Shown here piece by piece: positions 54,292 through 63,842 of a DNA stretch of 64,000 nt (the stretch's first letter is position 1; each line of letters begins with the position of its first letter). The stretch is from Spirosoma panaciterrae DSM 21099. GTDB lineage: Bacteria; Bacteroidota; Bacteroidia; Cytophagales; Spirosomataceae. The DNA is taken from NCBI RefSeq assembly GCF_000374025.1, contig NZ_KB893172.1, forward strand, positions 310,001 to 374,000. The letters are read 5' to 3'. Position numbers and translations under genes: made by a program. The notes under the pieces were generated by a model that saw only the letters and a program-made list of their open reading frames with translations, did no database searches and had not been told where the DNA came from.

Positions 54292-54630
54292 CTATTTATC
54301 GAACTGCATAGCTACCCACTGGCGGTCGGTTGGGACTTTATGGGTAGCATTCCAAACAAATAAAGCCTGTTCGAGCGCTACGTTTAGTTGCTTCTTGGTT
54401 TGTAGGCGACGGATGTTCAATTTTCGATGGATGATTTCCTGATAAATCAGGCGTTGGTCGTTCGTATAAAAACGAACCGTTGATACAGTACTTTTCGGAG
54501 CCGTTTCGATCACCCAGAACCCATCCTGTGGGGGTATGGATGGGTTTAAAGACTGGGCTTTTGTACCGGATGAGATAACCAGCAGGAAAAGGCCGATAAA
54601 GGTCAGGCAGAGGTGTTTACGTGTGTTCAT
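54292..54630 (-). CDS. small secreted protein, 112 aa
   Basis: 112 residues with signal peptide MNTRKHLCLTFIGLFLLVIS. The mature part contains GFWVIETAPKSTVSTVRFYT and a basic helix IHRKLNIRRLQTKKQLNVALE. No domain is recognised. It is convergent with the gene ending at 54130 and divergent from the LytS-type kinase gene. Possibly envelope-associated. Confidence 0.55.
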   Translation of the reverse strand: MNTRKHLCLTFIGLFLLVISSGTKAQSLNPSIPPQDGFWVIETAPKSTVSTVRFYTNDQRLIYQEIIHRKLNIRRLQTKKQLNVALEQALFVWNATHKVPTDRQWVAMQFDK

Positions 54631-54879
54631 TGGTTTACGTTTATGTGTTTTCGATTTGTTGTTAACTGGGTCAAACGTACTGCCTGAATTGATTGGCTGC
54701 CAGGAAATTCGCCAGTTTACAGCCGTTTATCGCCATACGTCAGCGAGCGGTCTATTAATGGGATTTTGGCCGAAAAGCTGCTGTTTAGCGACGAGAGTAG
54801 GTCGTATGTCGACTTTTCGGTTGTTCGGTAGGCGAAGCAGTTCCGTTTGTCTATCTTCGGGTAGGTAATCGGATGCGCT

Positions 54880-56040
54880 ATGCAACGACTGAACAAAGAA
54901 TTTGTCTTCTCCAATCACCCCCGGCAACGATTGATCCGGCATGGATTGTTCTGGTCGGTCTGGATGCTTTTTTTTACGCTGACCTACGGATTTCTACCCG
55001 CCAATTACCTGCTGCATGAAGGCGTTGCGTGGCCAATGGCTTTTCTGACAGGATTTACCGTTGCGGGTATCGATTCGATCCTGTTCATGCCTGCGCATAT
55101 GTTTCTGTCCTACACCCTTATGTACTGGGTAGTGCCGCGTTATCTGATGCGGGGGCAGTATTTGATCGCTATCCTGAGTACTATTTTACTGGTTGTGGTT
55201 ACGGCCGCTATATCGGCGGTACTGGCCGAGTTTGTCGTGTATCCGATTCGTATGGCGGTCTTCAACCGCAACTCGGGAAACAGTTTCTTTTTTGCCATGA
55301 TGGCGGGTATGCGCGGAGCTACAACCATTGCGGGGTTTGCGGTAGCGATCAAGCTGGTGAAAATCTGGTATCAGAAGCAGGAAGCGTATCAGCAGATCGA
55401 GCACGAAAAGTTACAGGCCGAGTTGCAGTTGCTGAAATCGCAGGTACACCCGCACTTTCTGTTCAATACCCTGAATAACCTGTATGGCCTGACCCTGCAT
55501 AAGTCCGACCATTCGCCCGAGGTAGTCCTGAAGCTGTCGGAATTATTGAGCTATATGCTGTATGACTGCAACGCGGCTGAAGTGCCGCTTCAGAAAGAAA
55601 TTGCTTTCATGCGCAACTACATCGGGCTGGAGCAACTTCGGTACGGTGAGCGGCTCGATTTATCCCTCAGCATTACCGGCGATTATCAGACCAAACTGAT
55701 TGCTCCACTGTTACTGATTCCTTTTCTGGAAAACGCGTTCAAGCATGGGGCCAGCGAACAACTGGAGCAGGCCTGGATGCACATTGACCTGTCGGTTCAG
55801 GATAATCAATTGAAATTCAAGTTGATCAACAGCCGGGAAGCGCCCGGTAAAGCCGAGGGGTATGTAGGAGGAATTGGTCTGCAAAACGTAAAAAAACGCT
55901 TGAAACTACTGTACGAAAATCGGCATGATTTACGAATTGTGGTCGAGGAAGAAACCTTTATGGTATTGCTGACCCTTGAGTTACAATCGGCCAAACCGAT
56001 CGCCCAAACGCCTGTTGCTCAGTTGGTAGAAACCGTCTGA
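54880..56040 (+). CDS. LytS/YehU-family sensor histidine kinase
   Basis: 386 residues. Four hydrophobic helices (about 25-165) form a membrane sensor without a large periplasmic part. A coiled linker leads to the His_kinase domain with phospho-acceptor His190 in VHPHFLFNTLNNLYGL, and an HATPase with FLENAFKHG and GGIGLQNVKKRL. Its response regulator gene begins about 40 bp downstream. Senses an unknown envelope or membrane cue. Confidence 0.93.
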   Translation: MQRLNKEFVFSNHPRQRLIRHGLFWSVWMLFFTLTYGFLPANYLLHEGVAWPMAFLTGFTVAGIDSILFMPAHMFLSYTLMYWVVPRYLMRGQYLIAILSTILLVVVTAAISAVLAEFVVYPIRMAVFNRNSGNSFFFAMMAGMRGATTIAGFAVAIKLVKIWYQKQEAYQQIEHEKLQAELQLLKSQVHPHFLFNTLNNLYGLTLHKSDHSPEVVLKLSELLSYMLYDCNAAEVPLQKEIAFMRNYIGLEQLRYGERLDLSLSITGDYQTKLIAPLLLIPFLENAFKHGASEQLEQAWMHIDLSVQDNQLKFKLINSREAPGKAEGYVGGIGLQNVKKRLKLLYENRHDLRIVVEEETFMVLLTLELQSAKPIAQTPVAQLVETV

Positions 56041-56081
56041 TTCCCTATCTTGGCTATTTTGCTAATTGTTGTACATTGTCC

Positions 56082-56831
56082 ATGCCTCCGATTCGTTGCT
56101 TACTGGTTGATGATGAACCCCCTGCGCTGGCTGTGATTGAGTCGCACATTGCGATGATCGATGGACTCGATATTGTGGGCAAATGCCACAATGCCATTCA
56201 GGCTTTTGGGGTATTACAGTCTACGCCCGTTGATCTGTTGTTTTTAGACATAAAAATGCCCAAGTTGCTCGGCACCGATTTTATCCGGAGTTTGCGGCAG
56301 CCTCCCAAAGTTATTTTTACGACTGCCTATCGGGATTATGCTTTGGATGGGTTCGAACTTGATGCGGTCGATTATCTGCTGAAACCGATTTCATTTGAAC
56401 GCTTTTTACGGGCGGTATCCAAAGTTATGCGGATTGAGCCCAGTACCATTGGCGCTGTACCTGCCGAGCATGGGCTGGTGTCGCTGGACGAAAAACCAGC
56501 CTCCACCGTGGCCGAAAATTCATTTCTTTACTTCCGGGCCGATCGCAGGATGGTAAAAGTCTTCATCCGCGATATTTTATATGTGGAGAGCCTGAAAGAT
56601 TATGTCAAGATCGTAACCACTTCGGCTAAACCCTTAGTGGTCAAGCAGAGCATCAGTTCGCTGGAGGAGATGCTGCCCGAGGCTAGTTTTTTACGGATTC
56701 ATCGGTCGTATATCGTTGCCGTCGATAAGATTACTGCCTACACTCCCAGCTATGTCGATATAGCTGGTCAGGAGCTGCCTATTGGCCGGTTGTACCACAA
56801 AGAAGTGGGGCGTGTGCTCAAAATGGAGTAG
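56082..56831 (+). CDS. LytTR-family response regulator
   Basis: Start at ATG 56082 rather than the TTG six bases earlier; 249 residues. The receiver has VDDEPPA, phospho-acceptor Asp56 in LLFLDIKMP and Lys in YLLKP; the C-terminal LytTR domain (about 145-249) has FLYFRADRRMVKVF and FLRIHRSYIVAVDKI. LytTR proteins bind pairs of 9-bp direct repeats about 21 bp apart. Partner of the upstream kinase; the following two sugar-related genes are close enough to be co-transcribed. Confidence 0.93.
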   Translation: MPPIRCLLVDDEPPALAVIESHIAMIDGLDIVGKCHNAIQAFGVLQSTPVDLLFLDIKMPKLLGTDFIRSLRQPPKVIFTTAYRDYALDGFELDAVDYLLKPISFERFLRAVSKVMRIEPSTIGAVPAEHGLVSLDEKPASTVAENSFLYFRADRRMVKVFIRDILYVESLKDYVKIVTTSAKPLVVKQSISSLEEMLPEASFLRIHRSYIVAVDKITAYTPSYVDIAGQELPIGRLYHKEVGRVLKME

Positions 56832-56880
56832 AAACGGCTGATTAAGGTATTCAGATACCATGAATGTATTAATTGATTTC

Positions 56881-57720
56881 ATGGCATCTTCTCCGAGAAA
56901 ATTTGCGTATAGCCTGATAGTATGCCTGTTTTGGCTGATAACCGGATTACAGGCCCAGCAAAATCCTAAGTTTCGGGTTGTTGCGTTTTACACGGCTCAA
57001 AACGATCGCGCTCACATCAGCTTTGTGCATGAAGCCAACCGCTGGTTTCCAAAAATGGGTGAGAAATACGGGTTTTCGTATGATTCGACCGACAACTGGA
57101 CGAACCTGAATCCGACGTTTCTGGCCAGGTACCAGGTCGTGCTGTTTCTGGATACCCGCCCCGATGAACCGGCCCAGCGGGAGGCCTTTCAAAAATACAT
57201 GGAAAACGGCGGAAGCTGGCTGGGGTTTCACTTTGCCGCATTTGCGTTGACTCCTTCCAAATATCCGCAAAACTGGGACTGGTATCACAACGAATTTATT
57301 GGGGCCGGATCGTACAAAAGCAACACCTGGCGACCCACATCGGCTATTCTACGGGTAGAGGATCGGAAACACCCGGCCACGAAGCGGTTGCCCGAAACGT
57401 TCAAAGCCGCTCCCAATGAGTGGTATCGGTGGACCAATGATCTGAAAGCCAATCCCAACATCGACATCCTAATGTCGATCGATTCCACTAGCTTTCCGTT
57501 AGGTACAGGACCGAAACCGCATGAAATCTGGCATAGCGGTTATTATCCGGTGGTCTGGACGAACAAAAAGTATAAAATGCTCTACGTGAATATGGGGCAC
57601 AACGATATTGATTACGAGGGTAAGACCAACAAAGAACTTTCGTCCTCGTTCAGTAGCGAAATCCAGAACCGCTTTCTGATCGATGCATTACTGTGGTTAG
57701 GAAATAGTAAAAAACGTTGA
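56881..57720 (+). CDS. ThuA-domain secreted protein
   Basis: Start at ATG 56881 (MASSPRKFAYSLIVCLFWLI, then LQAQQ signal-peptide end), giving 279 residues; ATG 56860 is also possible. The ThuA-like glutamine-amidotransferase fold is marked by YTAQNDRAHISFVHEANRWF, VLFLDTRPDEPAQREAFQKYMENGGSWLGFHFAA (shown as two blocks) and the late YVNMGHNDIDY. In other bacteria ThuA helps trehalose or related sugar use. It is 10 bp before the isomerase gene. Confidence 0.87.
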   Translation: MASSPRKFAYSLIVCLFWLITGLQAQQNPKFRVVAFYTAQNDRAHISFVHEANRWFPKMGEKYGFSYDSTDNWTNLNPTFLARYQVVLFLDTRPDEPAQREAFQKYMENGGSWLGFHFAAFALTPSKYPQNWDWYHNEFIGAGSYKSNTWRPTSAILRVEDRKHPATKRLPETFKAAPNEWYRWTNDLKANPNIDILMSIDSTSFPLGTGPKPHEIWHSGYYPVVWTNKKYKMLYVNMGHNDIDYEGKTNKELSSSFSSEIQNRFLIDALLWLGNSKKR

Positions 57721-57730
57721 TTGGTAAATT

Positions 57731-58666
57731 ATGGCCCTGCTCTCCCGTCGTAAATTTCTGCAATCGTCGTCTGTTCTGGCGAGTAGTGCTGTATTCTCTG
57801 ATCTTATTGTCGGTCAGTTAGTTAAACAAAGTCCGTTACGACTAGGTGGCCCCATCTTTCTGAAAAGTGATGATCCCGACGAGCTAGCGCGGGAGCACCG
57901 TCGCCTACGTTACAGTGCGGCTTACGTGCCAAAGGTAGAATTGGCCGATACGGTGCGAATTGACACCATTCGAAAAGCTTTTGCCGCCCAGAACGTACTG
58001 ATTGCTGAGGTAGGGGCGTGGGTGAATATGCTGGAGGCCGATCCGGCAAAACGGAAGACAAACCTGGACTACGTGACCGAACGGCTGGCACTGGCCGAAG
58101 CCGTTGGCGCCCTGACCTGCGTGAACATCGCGGGCTCGTTCAATCCAAAACAGTGGGACGGGCCCGATGCCCGAAACCTGACCCAGGACTACATCGATGC
58201 CACGGTTGAAAACTGCCGGAAAGTGATCGATGCCGTGAAGCCTAAACGAGCCAGATTTGCCCTCGAAATGATGGGCTGGAGTTTACCCGATGGACCGGAT
58301 TCGTATCTAAAATTTATCAGGGCCATTGATCGACCTGCCTTTGCAGCTCACGTCGATATAGCCAACATCATGAACAGTCCGGCACGGTATTACAACAACA
58401 CCGCACTCATTAACGAAACGTTTCAGAAGCTGGGGAAATGGATCGTCTCCGTTCATGCCAAGGATATTTACGGAAAAGACGGCCATTTTGCCGAAACCAT
58501 GCCTGGGCGAGGGCAGATGGATTATCAGACCTACATACGTAACGTAACGGCTCTGCCGCGCGAAGTACCCCTGATGCTGGAGCACCTCCGCACAGCAGAG
58601 GAATACGATGAAGCCCGTCAGTTTGTTATTGGTCAGGCCGATAAAGCGGGTATTTCGCTGGCCTGA
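57731..58666 (+). CDS. Tat-exported sugar phosphate isomerase/epimerase-like protein
   Basis: 311 residues. A twin-arginine motif LSRRKFLQSSS followed by a hydrophobic run suggests periplasmic export. The TIM-barrel part has LIAEVGAWVNML, FALEMMGWSLPDG (Glu ligand), AAHVDIANIMNSPARYY (His and Asp ligands) and VSVHAKDIYG, the metal-site pattern of the xylose-isomerase-like AP_endonuc_2 superfamily. Last gene of the LytS-LytTR-ThuA cluster. The sugar is unknown. Confidence 0.87.
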   Translation: MALLSRRKFLQSSSVLASSAVFSDLIVGQLVKQSPLRLGGPIFLKSDDPDELAREHRRLRYSAAYVPKVELADTVRIDTIRKAFAAQNVLIAEVGAWVNMLEADPAKRKTNLDYVTERLALAEAVGALTCVNIAGSFNPKQWDGPDARNLTQDYIDATVENCRKVIDAVKPKRARFALEMMGWSLPDGPDSYLKFIRAIDRPAFAAHVDIANIMNSPARYYNNTALINETFQKLGKWIVSVHAKDIYGKDGHFAETMPGRGQMDYQTYIRNVTALPREVPLMLEHLRTAEEYDEARQFVIGQADKAGISLA

Positions 58667-58671
58667 GCGGG

Positions 58672-59118
58672 TCAGTGGCCCACTCGGCTCATTTCACCGT
58701 ATACGATGGTTTTGGGTAAACCCGGAATCGACATTCCATGACTGGTTTCCTGTTGCGAACGATAAGTCCGATTTTCATAGACAACGCCCTGCTGTAAACT
58801 TAACTGAGCGATTACATGGTTTACGCGTCGACGGGAGATCAGAAGTTGAGTCTGGTCACGCATGATGAGGTAGCTGGGTAAGGTTAACCGAGCCCCTCGT
58901 TTCACCCGAGATGCGTGTTGAGGATTAATCAGGGTGTGCTTATGGACGCGCAAAAAGGAAGGCCAGCGTTTCTCAAACCATTTTAAGGTGCGCGACATCA
59001 AAATAACCTTCCCATTCATCAGATGGACGTGGCTATAGTTTTCTTCGCCGGTCAGATACAGGATCGTGCGTTGGTCGAATCGGTTGTGACAGCCTTTGGG
59101 TCGTAATGGTGTTTTCAT
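58672..59118 (-). CDS. LytTR-only DNA-binding protein
   Basis: 148 residues. There is no receiver domain; the LytTR fold occupies about residues 15-105 (TILYLTGEENYSHVHLMNGK, FEKRWPSFLRVHKHTLINP, then ARLTLPSYLIMRDQTQLLIS). The C-terminal 40 residues are Ser/Gln-rich. It is divergent from the giant hybrid sensor gene at 59468, and the 349-bp gap holds 21-bp direct repeats. A close paralogue lies at the window end. Confidence 0.85.
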   Translation of the reverse strand: MKTPLRPKGCHNRFDQRTILYLTGEENYSHVHLMNGKVILMSRTLKWFEKRWPSFLRVHKHTLINPQHASRVKRGARLTLPSYLIMRDQTQLLISRRRVNHVIAQLSLQQGVVYENRTYRSQQETSHGMSIPGLPKTIVYGEMSRVGH

Positions 59119-59298
59119 GCAAGTTGGATGGGGGGTGAGTCGGGTATTGTGACTAGCCAGGCCAGCGATAGTGAAGTCAGGAACTAAGGCAGGATAGCGG
59201 TGCGCAAAGACTTTTCAGGGGTATTGGGCTGCGACCTGATTCAACTGCATGACTACTCCGTTTTAGCTGGTACAAAGGACGGAATTCTGGTACATCCA
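59119..59298. other. upstream part of the LytTR-hybrid sensor intergenic gap
   Basis: The 349-bp gap (59119-59467) separates divergent regulator genes. The motif CTGGTACA occurs at 59267-59274 and 59287-59294, 20 bp apart, just before the tandem repeats at 59299. No TAnnTTTG element could be assigned with confidence, and no gene is seen. Confidence 0.5.
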
Positions 59299-59370
59299 AT
59301 CCTGCCAAACGATAGTCCGATCCTGCCAAATGATAGTCTGATTTGGACAGAATAGCCTGATCCTGCCGGG
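59299..59370 (+). repeat. 21-bp tandem repeats, candidate LytTR operator
   Basis: Two nearly identical 21-bp units (59299-59319 and 59320-59340; common part ATCCTGCCAAAYGATAGTCY) are followed by a degenerate 19-bp unit (59341-59359) and a truncated fourth (ATCCTGCCGGG, 59360-59370). LytTR dimers bind direct repeats about one to two helical turns apart, close to 21 bp. The array stands between a LytTR-only gene and the hybrid sensor gene. Confidence 0.6.
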
Positions 59371-59467
59371 TTTATCTGTTTTTAATTGATTTATCGGTTT
59401 TGGCTACTTAACTTGACCCAGTTGGAGATTGTCTAGTCCCAACAAGCACTATTCGTCACCGTAACCA

Positions 59468-62400
59468 ATGAAATTGTTCCACCGAGTTTACAGCGGCTGT
59501 CTGGCTTTATGCCTTTGCGGTATGTTGTTCAGGGCGTATGCACAGGCCCAGGATGTTCCCGTTGTGGTTGGTGTACGACATTTCTCGCTCGAACAGGGAT
59601 TGCCAAGTAGGGGTGTTCTCACAGTAGGGCAGGATCGGGAGGGATTTGTCTGGATGGGGACATTGCAGAGTGCCTATCGGTTCGATGGCCAGCGCTTTGC
59701 GCCATTATCCTTGCCCACCCACCTGGCCCGGCAGCAGTCCTTTAATCCGAGTATCAATGTGGTTAAGCCCGACCGACAGGGCAATCTATGGGTAGTAAGC
59801 AGCGTGTTATCGGGAAAGCGGCAGAAATACATCATTAAACCAGGGCAGACTCAGGCTCAGTTGGTGACTCAGGCATTTGGCCATCCAGACCCTCTACAGG
59901 CCGACGCCGTTTATGAGTACGTCTCCGCTCCTGATAACTCATTTCAGTATGTCTGGACGCAGAGCGGGGCTGTGTGGTGGCATAAGGGGCAAGATCAATT
60001 TCGGAACGTGTTTCAACGGTCCGGCCCCGGTGATTTATTCCTGCACGAAACGGCTCAGCAGACGCTGCTGATCACCTATTCGACTGACGAAACAGAACAG
60101 AATGGTGAGCTGTTTGAGGTCGATTCGCTTGGCCATGTTCTTCGACACCATACCTTGCCCCGGCTATTTCGTCCGGTCTGGAAAGAGGCCGATGGGACGA
60201 TTTACCTCCGGCGGCATTTTAAGCACGGTGAGCTTGTGTCGGCCTCTACCCCTTTTCTCGACGGTTTTCTGTATCGGCTCGAGCCGACGGGTAAGTTGTC
60301 GCCCATGCCCATTACATTACCTCGCAAGCCAGTTTCCGACCTGGCGCATTATCCGATTTCGGAACTGGCTGCGTATTTTGATGCCCATCATGGATTGTTC
60401 TGGGTATTTGGTCCGCAGATGTTGCTGGCCTGGCACCCTCAGAAAGGTGTTGTCTTCGATCTGGCAACGACCCGTTTTTCATTGGAAAGTATCCAGAAGT
60501 TTAATCAGGTGGTGGTAGACCGGACGGGAGCCGTTTGGGTTTGCACCACCAATGGGGTGCTGCTATTAAGCCTGGAACTTATTCATTTTCAGCGGTATCT
60601 TCATCAGAACAGTACGAGCCCGGTAGGACTCCGGTGGTCTACGCGGGGAATGGTGCAATTAGGCAATCGCCTGTTGGTCAATGCGCAGGAAACTCAACGG
60701 GTCGATCTAAAGACGGGACACAGTCAGTTTGTTTTTCAGAATGTACCCATCAGCCGATCGTATACAGTTAACTTATGCCCTTTGGTTCAGGACCAGCATG
60801 GCACCGTCTGGTCGGCCTTTAGTGAACTCCTTCGGATTGAGCCCGGCACACTCAAACCCTTTGCGTATAAACTCCGCTGGGATAATACCTGCGTGACGAT
60901 CTGGCCCGATGGGCGGTCGAAGCTCTGGCTGGGGCATCAGCAGGGGATATCTATTTTTAACACCCAACGAGGGGAGCATGAAGCATTTACCCTCTACAAT
61001 CATTATCCCGAACTAGCGCAAAGTCGGGTCAATGGTTTCTTCCCCGATAAACGGACGGGAATAATTTGGATAGCAGCTTCTTCAGGTTTGTATCTGCTCG
61101 ATACCTTGAGGGGTATTCAGGCAAGATACCGATTTCAGGGAAAAAATAGCACCACGTCCTTATTGGACCATATCACGTATGTTCACCCCGATCCGGAGCA
61201 GCGAGCCATCTATTGGCTGGCCACCCGGGGTGGGCTTATTCGCTGGGATAAGCAGCAGGGAACGTTCCAGGTATTTACCCAGAAGCAGGGGCTTTCGGAC
61301 AATAGCCTTCATGCCCTCTACGAAGATCGCCATCAGCGCTTATGGTTACCGAGCAATTATGGCCTGATGAGTTTCCATCGTAAAACTCATCAGGTACATA
61401 TTTACCATGTCAAGGATGGTATTGCCGACGAAGAGTTCAATCTGATCTCACATTACCGCGCCCCCGACGGTCGGTTGTTTTTTGGGGGCGTCAATGGGGT
61501 TACGGCTTTCTATCCAGACCAGATTCAGGAGCGTACGCTCACTCCGGTTCCGTTATTATTGACGCAGTACCAGAAGCTGAATACCGAAACCGGACAGATG
61601 GATAACCACTTTGCCGAGTTTAGCGAGCAGAAGGGGCTTCACTTAACAGCCAGCGACCGATTGTTTAGCCTGGGCTTTTCGTTGCTGGACTACCGTTACA
61701 TAGGGCAGGCCCGGTTGTGGTATCGGATTGAAGGCTGGCAGGACAAATGGGTGGCTCAGAATCAATTAGAGCTTCGGCTCAATAGTCTGCCTGCTGGTGA
61801 CTATACGATACAGGTGCGTGCCCAGACCAGCAATGGGAATTGGGCATCGTCGATCCTGAGTATACCTGTTACGGTCGATAAACCCGTTTATTTGCGCGGT
61901 TGGTTTCTGGTGCTGTGTGTACTGATGCTGGCAGTAGGGGTAGTTGTGGTTTTTCGCTGGCGTAACCGGCAACTGATGCAGGATAAGCTCCAGCTTGAAG
62001 CCGAAGTAGCGCGTCGGACGGCTCAGATCGAGGAAGATAAAGCAATCATTGAACGGCAGGCTGCCGATTTGCAGGCCAGCGTTACGCTTAAGTCCCGGTT
62101 TTTTGCCAATGTATCGCATGAATTACGTACTCCATTGACATTGATGCTGGGGCCGATTCAGTACCTGACCAATCGGGTTTCCGACAACTCAGCTCAACAG
62201 TTGCTGAACGTTATGGATCGTAATGCCCGACAGTTGCTTACGCTGGTCAATGACCTGCTCGACTTAACCCGACTCGATAATCGACAGACCCAACTGGTGG
62301 AGCAACCTGCCGATCTGGCTCTGCTGGTTCGTCAAACCATTGATAATTTTATACCCCAGGCTCATTATATGGGGGTTTATCTTCAGGCCATTGGCCTGGA

Positions 62401-63682
62401 TGAGCCAGTCTGGATGGCACTTGACGCTCCTAAAATGGAAACCGTTCTGCGGAATCTGCTGGCCAATGCGCTCCATTATACGTCGGCAGGAGGTACGATA
62501 CAGATTCAACTCTCGGAAGCAGACGGTTTGGCCGAAATCAGGGTGACAGATTCTGGGAGTGGTATTCATGCTGATGATCTGCCGCATATTTTTGAACGAT
62601 ACTTTCAGTCGAAGCAGATCGATAAGCCGCTACGGGGTGGTACAGGTATTGGGCTGGCGATCTGCCAGGAGTACTGTTTGCTATGGGGAGGAGAAATCAG
62701 GGTTGGCAGTGAGTTGGGTAAAGGAAGTACATTTACCATTACGTATCCCATTCGAAAGGTGCCGGAGACTAGCTGGGCTGATCGACCCCTTGAAATCCAG
62801 CCGAAGGATGGCGAGACAACCTCACCCGCTTTAATACGGGCAAATGCGTTTGAGGAACTGGTGTTACCGGCAACGGGTAAATCGGTATTGATTGTAGAGG
62901 ATCATGCCGATATGCTGCTCTACATTCAGATGGTGCTATCACCGCAGTATGCGTTGCTCATTGCCCGTAATGGGCGGCAGGCACTCGATCTGTTGCATCA
63001 ACTGGCTGCCGATCAACTTCCCGATTTGATTGTTTCGGATATTATGATGCCCGAACTCGATGGAATGGCTCTGGTAAATGCACTTCGTGAAACTAAATCT
63101 TTCGCTCATATCCCCATTATACTGCTGACGGCGCGGATAGACCTGGAAACCCGATTGCAGGCGCTACGGCTGGGTATTGCCGATTACCTGACCAAGCCGT
63201 TCAACGAAACCGAACTGCTGGTAAGGTGCCAGCACCTGATTGATCGGGCCGATGAGCAGGCTCGTTTGCGTGGTCAGGTGCCCGACGAAAGCGAGGGACT
63301 AGTGGAAACAACCTCAGATCAGGACGCCGAATGGATCGATTCCCTTCAGCAACTCATTCGGAAAAATCTAACGAGTTCGGTATTAACGATTCATTTTCTG
63401 GCTGAGGTAAGCTCCCTGAGCGAACGACAGTTGTATCGGCGTATCAGAGAATTAACGGGCATGTCGCCCAATCAGTTTATTCAGGAAGTGCGGCTTCAGG
63501 TGGCCCAGGAACTACTCAACACCCAGCCCCAGGCTATGGTCAAATCGATTGGCTATCAGGTGGGGTATCAGAATACGTCCTACTTCATCCGTATTTATCG
63601 TGAACGGTTTGGTATCAGTCCGGGCGAGCGCTCGTATGCGCGGGTTAAAGGCCTTACCGATAAAGGGTTGATCGAGAACTGA
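59468..63682 (+). CDS. hybrid two-component sensor/AraC regulator (HTCS)
   Basis: 1404 residues. A signal peptide (to about 28) leads into a periplasmic two-bladed beta-propeller sensor (about 30-720) and a Y_Y_Y domain (about 725-800). One transmembrane helix (about 806-830) follows, then HisKA with His884 in NVSHELRTPL, HATPase (GSGIHADDLPHIFERYF and GGTGIGLAI), a receiver with Asp1191 in IVSDIMMPELDG and an AraC-type DNA-binding domain (about 1290-1400). Such proteins sense glycan fragments and induce polysaccharide-use genes. No such locus lies within the window; it may be farther away. Confidence 0.95.
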   Translation: MKLFHRVYSGCLALCLCGMLFRAYAQAQDVPVVVGVRHFSLEQGLPSRGVLTVGQDREGFVWMGTLQSAYRFDGQRFAPLSLPTHLARQQSFNPSINVVKPDRQGNLWVVSSVLSGKRQKYIIKPGQTQAQLVTQAFGHPDPLQADAVYEYVSAPDNSFQYVWTQSGAVWWHKGQDQFRNVFQRSGPGDLFLHETAQQTLLITYSTDETEQNGELFEVDSLGHVLRHHTLPRLFRPVWKEADGTIYLRRHFKHGELVSASTPFLDGFLYRLEPTGKLSPMPITLPRKPVSDLAHYPISELAAYFDAHHGLFWVFGPQMLLAWHPQKGVVFDLATTRFSLESIQKFNQVVVDRTGAVWVCTTNGVLLLSLELIHFQRYLHQNSTSPVGLRWSTRGMVQLGNRLLVNAQETQRVDLKTGHSQFVFQNVPISRSYTVNLCPLVQDQHGTVWSAFSELLRIEPGTLKPFAYKLRWDNTCVTIWPDGRSKLWLGHQQGISIFNTQRGEHEAFTLYNHYPELAQSRVNGFFPDKRTGIIWIAASSGLYLLDTLRGIQARYRFQGKNSTTSLLDHITYVHPDPEQRAIYWLATRGGLIRWDKQQGTFQVFTQKQGLSDNSLHALYEDRHQRLWLPSNYGLMSFHRKTHQVHIYHVKDGIADEEFNLISHYRAPDGRLFFGGVNGVTAFYPDQIQERTLTPVPLLLTQYQKLNTETGQMDNHFAEFSEQKGLHLTASDRLFSLGFSLLDYRYIGQARLWYRIEGWQDKWVAQNQLELRLNSLPAGDYTIQVRAQTSNGNWASSILSIPVTVDKPVYLRGWFLVLCVLMLAVGVVVVFRWRNRQLMQDKLQLEAEVARRTAQIEEDKAIIERQAADLQASVTLKSRFFANVSHELRTPLTLMLGPIQYLTNRVSDNSAQQLLNVMDRNARQLLTLVNDLLDLTRLDNRQTQLVEQPADLALLVRQTIDNFIPQAHYMGVYLQAIGLDEPVWMALDAPKMETVLRNLLANALHYTSAGGTIQIQLSEADGLAEIRVTDSGSGIHADDLPHIFERYFQSKQIDKPLRGGTGIGLAICQEYCLLWGGEIRVGSELGKGSTFTITYPIRKVPETSWADRPLEIQPKDGETTSPALIRANAFEELVLPATGKSVLIVEDHADMLLYIQMVLSPQYALLIARNGRQALDLLHQLAADQLPDLIVSDIMMPELDGMALVNALRETKSFAHIPIILLTARIDLETRLQALRLGIADYLTKPFNETELLVRCQHLIDRADEQARLRGQVPDESEGLVETTSDQDAEWIDSLQQLIRKNLTSSVLTIHFLAEVSSLSERQLYRRIRELTGMSPNQFIQEVRLQVAQELLNTQPQAMVKSIGYQVGYQNTSYFIRIYRERFGISPGERSYARVKGLTDKGLIEN

Positions 63683-63747
63683 TCGGGTGCTGAAGAACGC
63701 AAAAGGGGGTAATGCCTATTGAATGGCCTGCGTCATGAGTTTGTTGT

Positions 63748-63776
63748 CATAAAGCCGTAGTATGAACGGCTTTATG
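63748..63776. terminator. hairpin terminator after HTCS
   Basis: CATAAAGCCGT (63748-63758) and ACGGCTTTATG (63766-63776) are perfect 11-bp complements around a 7-nt loop, between the HTCS end and the convergent LytTR gene end. Confidence 0.6.
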
Positions 63777-63842
63777 GCATTCTGTGATAGAGTGTATGAT
63801 GGAGGGATTGGAAACGCGGCTAAACAGGTATAGGTTGGCTTT

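Noticed and set aside
59299-59370. CRISPR-like array
   Set aside because: Units are contiguous and 21 bp long with no spacers and no cas genes; tandem operator repeats explain them better.
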